Source of the DNA: Diphasiastrum complanatum
Taxonomy: Eukaryota > Streptophyta > Lycopodiopsida > Lycopodiales > Lycopodiaceae
Length of the DNA: 64,000 nt
Assembly (NCBI GenBank): GCA_029204225.1
Contig: CM055094.1
Coordinates: 32,723,841 to 32,787,840, forward strand
Direction: 5' to 3'
Below the pieces are notes generated by a model. The model was not told the DNA's origin. It worked only from the letters and a program-made list of their open reading frames with translations, and did not search any database. Below, in pieces: positions 46,290-56,942 of this stretch. Both the position numbers and the translations under genes were made by a program. How positions within the stretch are numbered: position 1 is the stretch's first letter; each line of letters opens with the position of its first letter.

Positions 46290-47661
46290 CTAGTTGAGAC
46301 CAAGTACTAGAGATTGTCTGGACATGTTTGATACAGATGCATAATTCAAGTGTCCTAAACGATGATGCCATAGTAATGCTTTATTGACAAGAACAGAAGT
46401 TTTCAAGACTTGACTAGAATCAAAATAACAATGTGCCAATCTATATAAGTATCCATGCCTCTTGCCAAGTGCAAGGACCTTATTACTCCCATCGATAATT
46501 CTGCATTGATCAAACTCAAACTCCACCTTATGACCTAAATCTATAATTCTACTTACTGATAACAAATTTGTAGAGAGCTTAGAAATATACAAGAACTTTG
46601 ACAGTAGTTTGAACTGATCATGCTGGAACCGTAATCTTATAGTACCTTCACCTTCGATAGTGTGAGTACTATTGTTACCAAGATGAACATACTTTTTTGT
46701 GTTGTAAGACGTATAGGATTGAAAAACCTCACGATTGTCGGTCATATTTTGAGTAGCTCCGAAATTCAGAAACCACAAATCATTCGAATTTGTGTATTTG
46801 TCTTTGACCATAAAAGTGCCTTCATCCATTTCGACTTGAGGAGGTGTTGTAACCGTATTTGCTTGTTGATCAGGTTTCTTGGCTGCATTCTTTTCTTTGA
46901 AAATTCTGCAATCCTGGATCTCATAGTTATTGCGTTTGCAATGCCTGCAAAACATTTTCTTTTTCGACGAATGTGGATTTGATGATTGTTCTTGACTTTG
47001 AGTCTGATCTGATTTGATGTTGATTGCTTAGAGCTTTTCTGCTTCTGTTGTTTTGAGCTCTTGTTGACATATAGAACATGAGATGATGAGGTAGACAAAG
47101 TGTCTTGACTTTTCTTGTTGCAACATAGTGATAACTCTGGAAAGAGCTAAATTTGAGTGTGTCGTGATGATCATCACCTAGTTCTCATATGTTGAGGACA
47201 GGCTTGAAATCAATGTCATAATTGTGTCTTGATCGTCTATGACTGACCCGACAACGACCATTTGTTGCAAGAGATTCTTAAATTGGTTAATACGATTCTG
47301 AAGAGAATCATTATTTGACATCTTGAGTGTGAAGAATTTCCTTCGAAGATGTAACTTAGTATTACGTCTCTCACATCATATAGTGAGCTCAAGATGTCCC
47401 AAACTTTTCTCAAAGTTCTGGTTTCAGCTAATGGCCAATCTGAGTATCTCATATATTGAGAATAATAAGCGCGAAAGCTTTACCATCCTTTGACTTCCAT
47501 TTTGAGTTGTTTGTGTTGTCATCAGGCTTCACTTCAATACCTATAACAACATCCCATAACTCGTTAGTGATTAGCAAGGTCTTCATCTTAAATTTCCATA
47601 AATGATAATTGTATCCATTCAGCTTGTCTACGATAAGACCGGCTTTATTTTGGAAATCCAT
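46290..47661 (-). pseudogene. Copia-3 gag, protease and pre-integrase
   Basis: Gag starts DFQNKAGLIVDKLNGYNYHL then WKFKMKTLLITNELWDVVIG, with frame changes. The knuckle reads CRHCKRNNYEIQDC, where the zinc-binding His is replaced by Tyr. Protease reads LWFLNFGATQNMTD; the DSG active site has become NFG. Then come TIEGEGTIRLRFQHDQFKLL and WHHRLGHLNYASVSNM. These replacements are all single transitions of the kind produced by decay of methylated cytosine. Confidence 0.88.
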
Positions 47662-47840
47662 CTGGAACTTTAGACTGTCAATAATTCAATTGTCATTAAG
47701 AGAAAGATATAGTGCTATGGAAATCAATTCTCTGATACTTAAACAAATCGATTCAAACTGAAGAATAATTTTGATATTGCAAGAGGTATCAAGTATAAGA
47801 GCTTGCACTCTAGTATAGTATTAGGCCTTGAAGAATCAAC

Positions 47841-47852
47841 GCTCTAATACCA
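47841..47852 (-). other. Copia-3 primer binding site
   Basis: On the minus strand it reads TGGTATTAGAGC, the tRNA-Met primer site with a C-to-T change. Confidence 0.85.
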
Positions 47853-48796
47853 TGTTGGAAAGAGATGTGTGAAAGATATGTCGAATTAAAAATGAAACGA
47901 ACTTGAATGAAAATTATTCGAATGACAAGAAAGAAAACTTATCGTGCGCAGTGGAATAAACTATCTTCCTCTTTCTTCATGCATGACTATGCCTATCAAT
48001 TTCAAACAAAACAATAGTGATAGAAATCATGTTTGATCTTACAGTGGCTAATTTTTGCAATCATTAGTACTACAGTGATTGCATAGCCAAACATTAAGCA
48101 TCGAAACATCAGACAAATAATTAGTTGCGAACCATTAGACAAACAATTAGTCACAAAGAACTACAGAAACGCATACATTCTGAGATGAAACTGAATGCAA
48201 TAAGAGATAGTATTGAATCAGTATGAAAGTGAAACATATGTAAATGAGTACAACAATTTGTGGATCAAAGCCGCATACTCTAAGCTATTTCTGAACGGCT
48301 AAAATGTAAGTCCGAAGTAAGTGTAGTGTTGATAAGCAATAAGTGCAATAGCAATCTCTAAACCACTCTAAGAAGTGAGCTAGAATGCTCAGGAGTGTTC
48401 AAGCTTGAAGGCTTGAGAGAGAGAGAGCTAACTATTCAATACTTGATCACAAGATGTTGATCATGTTCTAATGCCTAATAATTGTTATGATGTTGAAATA
48501 TGAGTAGCTATTTATACTAAGCAATTAGGTCATCAAAAGCGTTCATCCAATTGGTTGTGATGTGTTGGCATCCATCTAATTAGGACTTCTTAGAAACTAC
48601 TTGTTGATGCATTAATGCAAGTCGGTGGCTTTGGTCACAAACATCTGTCTGCAGAAATAAATTTAAACTGTCACTATGAGTCGTTTCAGCTAGTTATGAA
48701 GATTGTGTAGAAACACAAAGAAAACTGCAGGTCTGGATAAAAGTTGGATGAAAATAAAAATGTCGATTGGTCAATTAGTGAGAGAATGATCCAACA
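47853..48796 (-). repeat. Copia-3 5' LTR (right), full length
   Basis: This 944-bp LTR begins TGTTGGAAAGAGATGTGTG and ends GAGAATGATCCAACA on the plus strand. It contains a GA run (about 48416-48430). The same family supplies the LTR remnant at 20370-20850. Confidence 0.93.
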
Positions 48797-48801
48797 AAAA
48801 T

Positions 48802-51530
48802 AGCCAAAATCCTTAACCTGGATAAAACCAGTAAGAACGGCAAAAACGAAAATATTTTTATCGACCTCCGATGCAATCTGATAAATATGAATGACATCCA
48901 AATTAGAGAGAGAAAAAGATAGAAAAGATAGAAAAAAATAATAAAAAACCAGTCTAATCAAGTATTGGAATATAAAAGGCAAATTACCGTCTCTGGAGCA
49001 GTGGAAAACTCTCAAATGACATTGAATTGCTTTTTGAGGACTCTTAATTGGCCTTCTACTGTCTGGATCGCTTGCTCATCTTCTTGGAGTGTGGTGTGTA
49101 GGGTGGCCAGCTTGGTATCCTTGGTGCGTAGCTAAGTGTCATGAAGCTTTCTCTAATCCTAGTAAGTTTGCAGCACATAGCCAGAGTGGTCTTTGTAATA
49201 TTCGTGCACTTCCTCTACAACTTTTGAGTGGCCAGTGATTCGTCTTCTGCCGTGGCTACCATCTGATCTAGAGCAGTTTGGGCCTGCACCTGCTAGTTTG
49301 CTTGTTTGACTTTCATTTCCAGGACCGCTTGTTGAGCCTTGAAGTTGGTCTAGGCCCGCTGATTCTCTATTCGCTCCTTTGAGACATTACACTCCAATTG
49401 GTAGACATAATCCTTGAGGGATCTCTCTGAGGCTCAAAGAGATTCATGTTCTTGTTCCAGCGTTGTTTGTTTCATGAGGAGGTGCTGGTGGTCAGATTGA
49501 TGAGTTTGTCGTGCTACTTTTCTTGAAGGATTTGGGCCTTTGGAGGGTGGCCATATGTTGTTGGTGATATTGAGCTGCTTGCTCTGCTTTCTTGAGCTGG
49601 TCGGTCAATTGATGGACCATGTCCTAACTCTCTTTTCTCTCTTTTTCTCTCTCTTGGTTCAGCCGCGTGATTTGACTAGTCAAGACCTACAATGTTTGCC
49701 CTGCCACCGGCTTTCCACAGGATTGTTCAGTAGCTCTTTCGGAGAGCATCTGGTAGAGTTGATGATGAAGGCCCGTTAAGGCGGTCCAGCAACCCAGTGA
49801 TTGAGTATCCCAGTTGGCCGATGGTGGCAGAGTTATGATGGATGGTAGAAGAGGTGCGGTGACGGAGATGGTGGTGATTGGTGGAATAATGGTGGTGGAA
49901 ATGGTGGTAGCAATGGGAGTGACAATGGACACGATTGGAGCAGTGATGGCAAAGACAAGTGCGGGGCAAACAGGAGATGAAACAATTGGAATAGAAATAG
50001 AGAGGGGGGATGAGGGTGCGATGGCAAGAGTGGCGATGGTGGGAGTGATGGAACTTGTGATGGCGGTCGAGATAGGGGAAGTAATTATAGGGCGGATAGG
50101 GCTATGCACAGGGGACACGATCTGAACTATTGGCGAAGAGTAGATGGGGCTATGGGCAGGGGACATAATTTGAACTTTGGGGTTGGCATGCACTAGGCTA
50201 GTGCATGTTTGAGTGGATGGCATAGGAGAGGAGGTGAAGGTAGAGGCGTTGGCCAACACATGATAGTGTGAGAGCATCCTACGAGGAGAGACTGGCAGAT
50301 GGAGAGGAGGGGGGGTGCATTTTAAAACCTAGATGCTCTAGATGCATACAGGCTATGACGGTGATGAGACTTGATGAGGGGTGCTTGAAAGAAGCCTGTA
50401 ACTCCTTCACAAGAAACGAGGCCCAATAATAGACTATGTCTGGTTCGCCCATCATGGTCACCATGATGATGACCTGTTTGGACACATGGAGGGGACAGTG
50501 GGAATTGACAATGATGGTGGCGGATAAAAAGTCTATCACATCATGGAGATTTGGATTCCTGAGCATTGAGATCAGGTACTTATCATTGGTTTTGCTCTTT
50601 TTGTTATCTTGTTCTGGATTGAGAAATGCGGATATGTTGTGTTTGACAAGTGTGCGGGTGGCGGGTAGATGATCGGAGTGTGGAAGCGTGAGAGCTATGG
50701 AAATTAGTTGTGGGTCAAGGGGGACTGCATGGTCCTGTCCTTTGTAGGTGATGATAAAAGTGTCAGTGGCAAAAGTGAAAAACACTTGTTGGACTAGGGC
50801 ATGGTCCTGAAAAAGAGGTACTTGCATGTTATGGAGGCCTGCGGCAGTCAGGACTTTGAGGCAGCCATCAGTGCTAAGAGCAACAATCTATTGCTCCGTA
50901 AGTAGAAGTAGAATGGAGTACTACGAAGGTGTGCGTGCGGCATGAGCAGCAGGTTGGCAAGTAGATCGGGGAAATGACTCTCACTCCTCTCAGCTAGGGG
51001 ACGTGGATGAGGTTTTGGGGAGGATGAAGAGGTGGATCCGATATGCTGGGATGCAGATGGTGAGGTTGAGGTGTGCGAGGACGTAGATGGGCTGAGGAAT
51101 GGCTGGGTCCGGCAGGTGTGATGGCACTTTGTGTGACTCGGACTCGTTGACCAGGTGGAGTAGCGCCCAAACAACGACATTTCAATGTGACTGGTGAAAA
51201 CTGGTACAATGATGGATAGGTTCTGAGGGCGAGTAATGTACTGAGGGCGAGCTATGTACTGTGGGCGAGTAATAAATAGAGGGGACAAGGAAAAGACAGT
51301 TGGTGAGTAAAGTGGCACCACGATTAATGTGACACCGCGAGTAATGTGGCACCGATGAGTAATAAACAGAGGCGCGAGTAAACACAAAGGGGGTGAGTAA
51401 AGAGCTGAGCGCGAATAAAAGTCTTTGAAGGCGAGTAAAGAGTTGAGCATGAGTAATGGGCACCAGCGAGTAATAGCGTGAGTGATGAGTGTGAGTAATT
51501 CAATGGAAATGAGATAACTCACACTCATGT
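48802..51530 (-). pseudogene. Interrupted transposon-protein gene, segment 1
   Basis: On the minus strand a globular part (50827-50279) reads DHALVQQVFFTFATDTFI, LDPQLISIALTLPHSDHL, NDKYLISMLRNPNLHDVI, DFLSATIIVNSHCPLHVS and DIVYYWASFLVKELQASF, the style of the Transposase_32-like plant transposon proteins. A long Ser/Thr/Pro/Ile tail follows (50277-49687) and then coiled-coil text (LRTKDTKLATLHTTLQEDEQ) to about 49000. An intron-like gap precedes the part that crosses the Copia-3 site. Upstream 51528-50848 is Ser/His/Thr-rich. Stops are frequent. No catalytic motif is visible. Confidence 0.5.
51200..51490. repeat. Degenerate GCGAGTAA repeats
   Basis: The words GGGCGAGTAATGTACTG, GCGAGTAATGTGGCACC and GCGAGTAAAG recur about 12 times with irregular spacing. 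This gives the Thr/His/Ser-rich open frames on the opposite strand. Confidence 0.75.
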
Positions 51531-51895
51531 ATATAGGAAAATTATAACTCGCCTACTGTCATATTTGGACATTGGTCCAATCACTGCTAAATCACCAATG
51601 CTTACATTGTGCACAATCCGTTTCTTGATTGACTGCTAGATTTACGAGATTTTTTAATCAAAACATCTCATTGTTTACTAAAAATAACAATTTCTATCCA
51701 AAATGAGCCTAACTTGCGTTTTGGGTGAAATTTCCTTGGACAGATTTGATCATGCATTGAAGTGCAACAGAGGACAACAATGACAAGGATAGTGACTATT
51801 CAAAGTAGCAATATGGCTCTTTACACTGGACCGTTCGAAGTACCTCTGGGCATTTGTACAAGGAGAATGGGAGAAGGTGAGTAGGGTTGGGACTT

Positions 51896-52652
51896 TTACG
51901 CTAGATTTGTACAAATCTTGGGATTGATCCAACATGTATCTACTGTATGCTTGTCTCTTCTGCATCTCACACAAGTCTTCTTGTCTGCACCTTGTTGTCT
52001 CAACCTCCCTTTGGTCTTCCAATTTCTCTTACTGGTTCTCTCTGCTTGTTGGTCATGATCCTGCCTCTGATTGGACTCCCTCTTAAGATTAAATTTCTTC
52101 TTTGATTTTTCTTTGTTGCCGTAGAGGGCCTGGTCAGAACCATCTTTGTGATCAAGATGTTCTCTGGCCGCAACTTCCTCTTGAATCTTGACAATCGCCA
52201 TTTCGAGGTTCATGGCAGGATCTTTCACGAGCAAGGTCCTTGTTGTCTGGAATGATTTGGATAAGGCTCTGAATAGGTATGTGAGCTGCTGCTCAGCTAA
52301 CACAATGTTCTCTGCTCCAGAGTTATGTAGTGACAGAAACTGATCCTCCATCTTTCTTACGAAAGAAGTGAGGTCTTTTTCATTTCATTGCAAAATTTGT
52401 CAGCTGATCTTCCAGCATCATAATTTGACTTTTTGATTTCATCTCAAATCTGGTGAGTAATGCATCTCACATCTCCTTAGCTTTGGAGAGGGTAGCCAGG
52501 TCCAGTGTGAGACTATCTTTGATGGAAGATGATAGCAAGGCTATTGCCTTGTCATTTTTCTCCCTCCATTCACGTAGCTCCTTGCTTGTTGTCGTAGGCA
52601 TTTCTCCTGTGCCACCCATCCAGGGGAATAGTTGTTTGCTCTTGAGTATCAA
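51896..52652 (-). pseudogene. Copia gag fragment
   Basis: On the minus strand from 52652: WMGGTGEMPTTTSKELREW and LLSSSIKDSLTLDLATLSKA, then MEDQFLSLHNSGAENIVLAE, LSKSFQTTRTLLVKDPAMNL and a zinc knuckle CVRCRRDKHTVDTCW. A stop lies near 52388. The element's pol is absent; sequence left of 51896 does not continue it. Confidence 0.82.
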
Positions 52653-52842
52653 TAATGTCTTAGCTTTTTAGGCTAGAAAGTTAGATCCTGAAGAATCAAG
52701 TATTGTGCAGATCTTGCTCTACATGCTGCTGATTGAAGCCATTGTTTCTTGGAGTCTTTTCTCTTGTTGATGGTTGTTAGTTTGAATGCTTGGCCTCCTA
52801 CATCTGCTAGCTTCTTGGCTATGTCAGAATATGATAGGATAA

Positions 52843-52858
52843 CATGGCTCTGATACCA
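52843..52858 (-). other. Primer binding site of the 52-kb copia fragment
   Basis: On the minus strand it reads TGGTATCAGAGCCATG. The LTR lies to the right, starting about 52860; its outer end was not located (no second copy in the window). Confidence 0.85.
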
Positions 52859-52859
52859 C

Positions 52860-53500
52860 TAATGAGAATCGGTGTCACGAAGCTTTCAAAAAGGAACCAC
52901 GATTCTCTTGCAACTCGGATGGAGTTCAGATGTGATCGTTGGACACTGCCAGCTGAATCACTCCGACAATCCTTTAGAACTAGTCAAGCACTACTGATCT
53001 ACATTTATAAAATTAATGTAGTATTCAACATAGTTTCAACCAAGGTGTGGAATTCAAATGAACAAGAAAACTCAGACATACGAATAACAGTAGACGCAAT
53101 TGCATTCGAGATCAGACACAACAAGAAGAGTCATCTATATTGATCTTTCTCTGATTTCTTCAACCTTTGCATTCAAATCCACGCAATGCGTTGATGTGGG
53201 AGAAACACGGTTCTCTCACGAGTAATCATATCGCTTTACTAGCGGACAGTTGGATCTCTATGGATCCTAATTGCAGAGCTCTTCTCGCACGCAGGTGGAC
53301 TTGTTGTCTGTATTTCGTCTTGATTGCTTACTAGCATAAGACTACTTCATTACCCTGTATGTGTAATCTCTGTTGATCTATATGTTGAGTATCATCCAAT
53401 AAGTATGGTCGCTCTATGTAAATATGTGATTAAGCATCTACAACTAATCAGGGAATTACAAGAGTGGCAAATTAGCCACGACCTAAAATGTATCTGCTAA
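52860..53500 (-). repeat. Probable solo side LTR, outer end unknown
   Basis: The sequence directly behind the primer site must be LTR. It contains several GA/CT-rich words but no matching copy here fixes its length. Confidence 0.5.
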
Positions 53501-53599
53501 CGTCATACCATCAGATCAGATATCTGTACTTCTAGGTACTTGCATGATCTTGCTGGTACTCTTTGGAGCATGGAGGGCAAGAGAAGGTTTCATTTCCGT

Positions 53600-53800
53600 T
53601 GTTAGTTTCATTTTGGTCATTTGCCTTCTCTCGTACTGGACCACAAAAGATTCTTGTTCGTGAATCTTTTGTGTTCGCGAACCATTCATCTTCGTTTGCT
53701 TTGACTTTCATGTTCGCGAACCGCTCGTCTTCGTTTTCTTTTACTTTTGTGTTTGCGAAACTTTTCGTGCTTCGTGTCTCCTGACTTTCATGTTCGCAAA
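53600..53800. repeat. 39-bp repeats (TTCGCGAACC-type)
   Basis: Units with GTTCGCGAACC and CTTCGT spaced 39 bp apart occur about four times (about 53655-53795). On the minus strand they translate to a 13-residue unit like RFANTKVKENEDE. No gene is supported. Confidence 0.75.
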
Positions 53801-54176
53801 CATCTTCGTCAGGCTGAGGGTTGAAAAATAGAGGCTTTGCAGCTAGAAACATTTCGTTTCTTCATCTTTCATGTACCTTTTGCCCATCACACTTGATGCA
53901 TGTGCACCATATTTTATCTTGAAAATTAGTCAATTTAAAAACAAAAAAACATACATTGATTCTTATTTTTCAATATTTAGATTACACGATTTTTATCTTT
54001 CAGTATTTAGATAGCATGATTCTTACATGCAAATTATTGTATGATTCTCACGTTTTGATTATTAGGTAGTACGATTTTTATACGTTGTCACTTACATGAT
54101 TCTTTTGCATCTTGTTGCAGGCTATAAATGCATTCCTATCCTCTCTTTTTTTATCATAGGTATGAAAGTTTAACTC

Positions 54177-54327
54177 CAATATGCATTAAAGTTTTGTCAT
54201 TGGTTTTCTTTTTTTCTTCATTTCAATATGCATTAAAGTTTTGTAGTTGGTTTTCTTTTTTTTCTTCATTTCAATATGCATTAAAATTTTGTCATTGATT
54301 TTCTTTTTTTCTTCATTTCAATATATT
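54177..54327 (+). repeat. 47-48-bp AT-rich tandem repeat, three copies
   Basis: Units begin AATATGCATTAAAGTTTTGT at about 54178, 54225 and 54273, each with a poly-T/CTTCATTTC second half. They lie just upstream of the split gene at 54371. Confidence 0.9.
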
Positions 54328-54370
54328 AGGGTCTATTGCAATGTTTTGTATGTTTATGAATGTAGAAAAC

Positions 54371-54670
54371 ATGTCGGGATTTGGCAGTGGTGAGACCTCA
54401 AGAGACTATGCCTCAAATTATATCCGAGCAAAAAAAACAATTGCAAAGCTTGCTTGGTCCAGATGAGGGTGGTCTCTCACAAGCGGCCGCGGCGCTTGCA
54501 CCTACCGAAGAGTCATCCACTATTCCATATTACGACGTGGATCCTCAAGGTAACATAATCGCCAACCACAAAGGTCGGGTGGTTATGGACCGCCTATATT
54601 CTTTATGCCAAAGCCATTTTGGCGACAAATTGTTCATGAAATGGTCCGACCGGTCTGCCGATCTACATTA
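54371..54670 (+). pseudogene. Transposon-type gene split by the histone transposon, 5' part
   Basis: ATG at 54371 opens MSGFGSGETSRDYASNYIRA. At an A8 run (about 54430) the useful frame shifts by one, then continues LLGPDEGGLSQAAAALAP, YYDVDPQGNIIANHKGRV and FGDKLFMKWSDRSADLH up to the transposon terminus. The 3' part resumes at 63403. A frameshift in a homopolymer and a nonsense codon in the 3' part indicate decay. The gene resembles plant transposon proteins, but I cannot assign it. Confidence 0.55.
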
Positions 54671-54702
54671 GGGCCCTTTTTGGACTCAAAAAAAGGCCTC
54701 TT
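54671..54702 (+). repeat. Left terminal inverted repeat
   Basis: It begins GGGCCCTTTTTGGACTCAAA and ends AGGCCTCTT. It pairs with the right terminus with about two mismatches and a one-base shift over 32 bp. Weaker similarity (CTAATTATAATTAGTG, ACACGTG) continues inward. Confidence 0.92.
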
Positions 54703-55015
54703 TACTAATTATAATTAGTGTTAATGATGACACGTGTCCCAATAAAATATTGACAACTGAGAGGGAATGGTCCATATGACATGGCAAATTCAATGGTGCA
54801 GATTAAATCAAGTGTGGGCCCACAAAGTACACCTCTAACATTAACCCTACATTAACCCTAGATAAAGCAATAACTATGCCTACAAGTTAACATCAACTAG
54901 CATGTCTATCTACTAGCAGCCTTATCCTAAGTGAGCCTAGTCCTTATTTCAAATTTTGAATGTTCACAAGCTTGTATCTCTCATCTCTCTCTCATTTTGT
55001 AGTCTCTCTCTAAAG

Positions 55016-55123
<108 letters not shown>

Positions 55124-55225
55124 CTATATACTCCACAGATATCCTATTTTTTTTATTTTGGTTCACCTTATCTGAAGATCTACACACTATTTCGCATATC
55201 CTACATTATCATTACATCATCCATT

Positions 55226-56519
55226 ATGGCCTCTACTCAATCAAGGAAGCCCAAGAATCAACTAGCTTCCATTGTTGCACACATCAAAGATTCCAATGAG
55301 CATTGGGTGCCCCATACATTTTCAACTTTTGACTGGGTTTACATGCAACCATCGGGCAAAGGAACTCACAAGGTTGCAAAGAGGAAGCGAAATAACCAAG
55401 ACTACCATTGGAAAGAAAGGATCCACAAATTCAAGATCGACCAAAACGGCGAATACCTTGCAAATGTGCAACACGTATACATGCGTCAAGATATTTTATT
55501 GGATGTGGCTGTTGCTGATAGAACCATACAGTCACATTGTAGGTCTCACCTCTATTATTCTTGTGTTAACTATTATGTTTGAACTATTATTATGTCATTG
55601 TAATGGATAATAATGTTGCATTAATGCCTGGTACAGATGTCTTTCCTTCAAATAGCTTCGACTGGCAAAACGTGAAGTCCTTCATTGGAAAATTCTCCGC
55701 CATACACGCCAAATATGGAGAGCTAATATATGGTGGGTTGGCATCCTCTGCCCTGATCAAAATGGGCATTTTCTTTTAAGATCACATGTACGAAGTTCCA
55801 AAAAAAAACTTTGGCCAAGGCAAATTAGCACCAACTTCTAAGCCTGCGATCAATTCTCATGAGTGGCCATATGTTGACCAACTGACTATTGAATTAACGA
55901 AGAGGCAACTTCTCAAAGAGATTATTGGTAATATAAAGCCAACATTCGGATCCAAACGAGTCTACACTAGCATCTCTATGCCGATCACCGTATTTGTTGC
56001 CATATTTAAGGTGGTCCCCTTTAGGAGAACAAACATGATGTGGGCATGGAAAGCAACAGAATCATCACTGTTGGACAACATATTTGTCGCATGGGATTCA
56101 AAGGAAATGGAGCATAAAGGAGATTTAATAAGGTGTAAGCTCTCTTGTGAAACAATGACCATAAGTTATCATATTTCACGTCAAACATGCTCCTTAAGTT
56201 TCATTTATAGGCGATATAAGTTTGGTCATGGCCGATGGGACCCTCTGGACGCGGAGACGAATCAACAAGAAGTGGAGATATCCATGCATTTGCCCCATGA
56301 TGAAATACGAGAAATTCATATAAATAAGGAGTGCAGCCTAGAAGATCTTCGGCATATGCTTGAATTGACTTTTGTTGATGTGCCAGTAGATTTTGTCTTC
56401 ACTCGTAATGGACAAAATGTGAGTCCCTAATTTCCATCAGATTCCTGAATTTTAAATAGTAATGTTGAATAAATATAGGATGATTAACTTTGTGTCTGGT
56501 TTTGCAGATACGGAGATGA
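55226..56519 (+). pseudogene. Transposon gene A: unknown protein, weak BAH-like segment
   Basis: Exons 55226-55538, 55637-56418 and 56508-56519 have agreeing phases and would give 368 aa, but a TAA at 55777-55779 interrupts the frame. Residues about 35-100 (FDWVYMQPSG ... ERIHKFKIDQNGEYLANVQH VYMRQDI) have the spacing of a BAH domain (a chromatin-reader fold): aromatic start, RI-hydrophobic strand, nGe turn, then Y-R. This is weak. The C-terminus (HINKECSLEDLRHMLELTF, VPVDFVFTRNGQNV) looks like a small ubiquitin-like fold. A TATATA lies at about 55125. The function is unknown; it could be a transposition accessory factor. Confidence 0.6.
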
Positions 56520-56820
56520 GCCGAAAAAGATCATGAATGTGTTTCATTTTTACAAACAGGGACATTAGGAGTCCAATGGGAATAAAGGATTTAATCTAAT
56601 GGAAAATAGAAAACACAATTAGTTGGTTGTGTTTTGACTCTATTCTAATATATTTGGTTACGTTTTGACGTTACTTTTGCGTTGTCACATTTTATATGCC
56701 TGTTACTACATTTGTGGATGTCCAAGGATTTTTACTCATGAGCCTAGACAAGAACATACTATATTTGGAAAAGAGGCCAAAACTTTTATAGGGGCACTTA
56801 CTAAAAATAGAACCCTTCAC

Positions 56821-56828
56821 TATATAAG
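56821..56828 (+). promoter_or_regulatory. TATA box of the H3-like gene
   Basis: TATATAAG lies 122 bp before the first ATG, with a CT-rich leader between. It is a conventional plant core-promoter position, suggesting the H3-like gene has its own transcript. Confidence 0.6.
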
Positions 56829-56942
56829 GGTGCTTGGGTCCTCATTTCTCCACTTCATCCCTTGAGTGTCAGAGTGTCAGTTTTTTTAAATTCTCTGTTT
56901 TTCATCTCTCGTGTTCTCTGATACGTTTTCAAAGGCTAACCA

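Larger units (their letters stand above)
43437..48796 (-). mobile_element. Copia-3: Ty1/copia element with one truncated LTR
   Basis: This minus-strand element of 5360 bp is flanked by the perfect 5-bp duplication aaaat (43432-43436 and 48797-48801). LTRs are 47853-48796 (944 bp) and 43437-43740 (304 bp); the left one has an internal deletion of about 640 bp. A primer site and a purine tract (AAGGGGGA, next to 43741) are present. Gag, integrase, reverse transcriptase and RNase H are recognisable but broken. Confidence 0.95.

Noticed and set aside
49814-50125. Met/Gly/Val-rich open frame on the plus strand
   Set aside because: It is the antisense of the Ser/Thr/Pro/Ile low-complexity tail of the minus-strand transposon protein.
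49687-50277. Secreted or cell-wall Ser/Thr/Pro-rich protein
   Set aside because: No signal peptide; it follows the transposon-protein globular part in the same strand and contains stops.
53532-53852. 106-codon frame with 13-residue repeats
   Set aside because: It is explained by a 39-bp DNA repeat; no other coding support.
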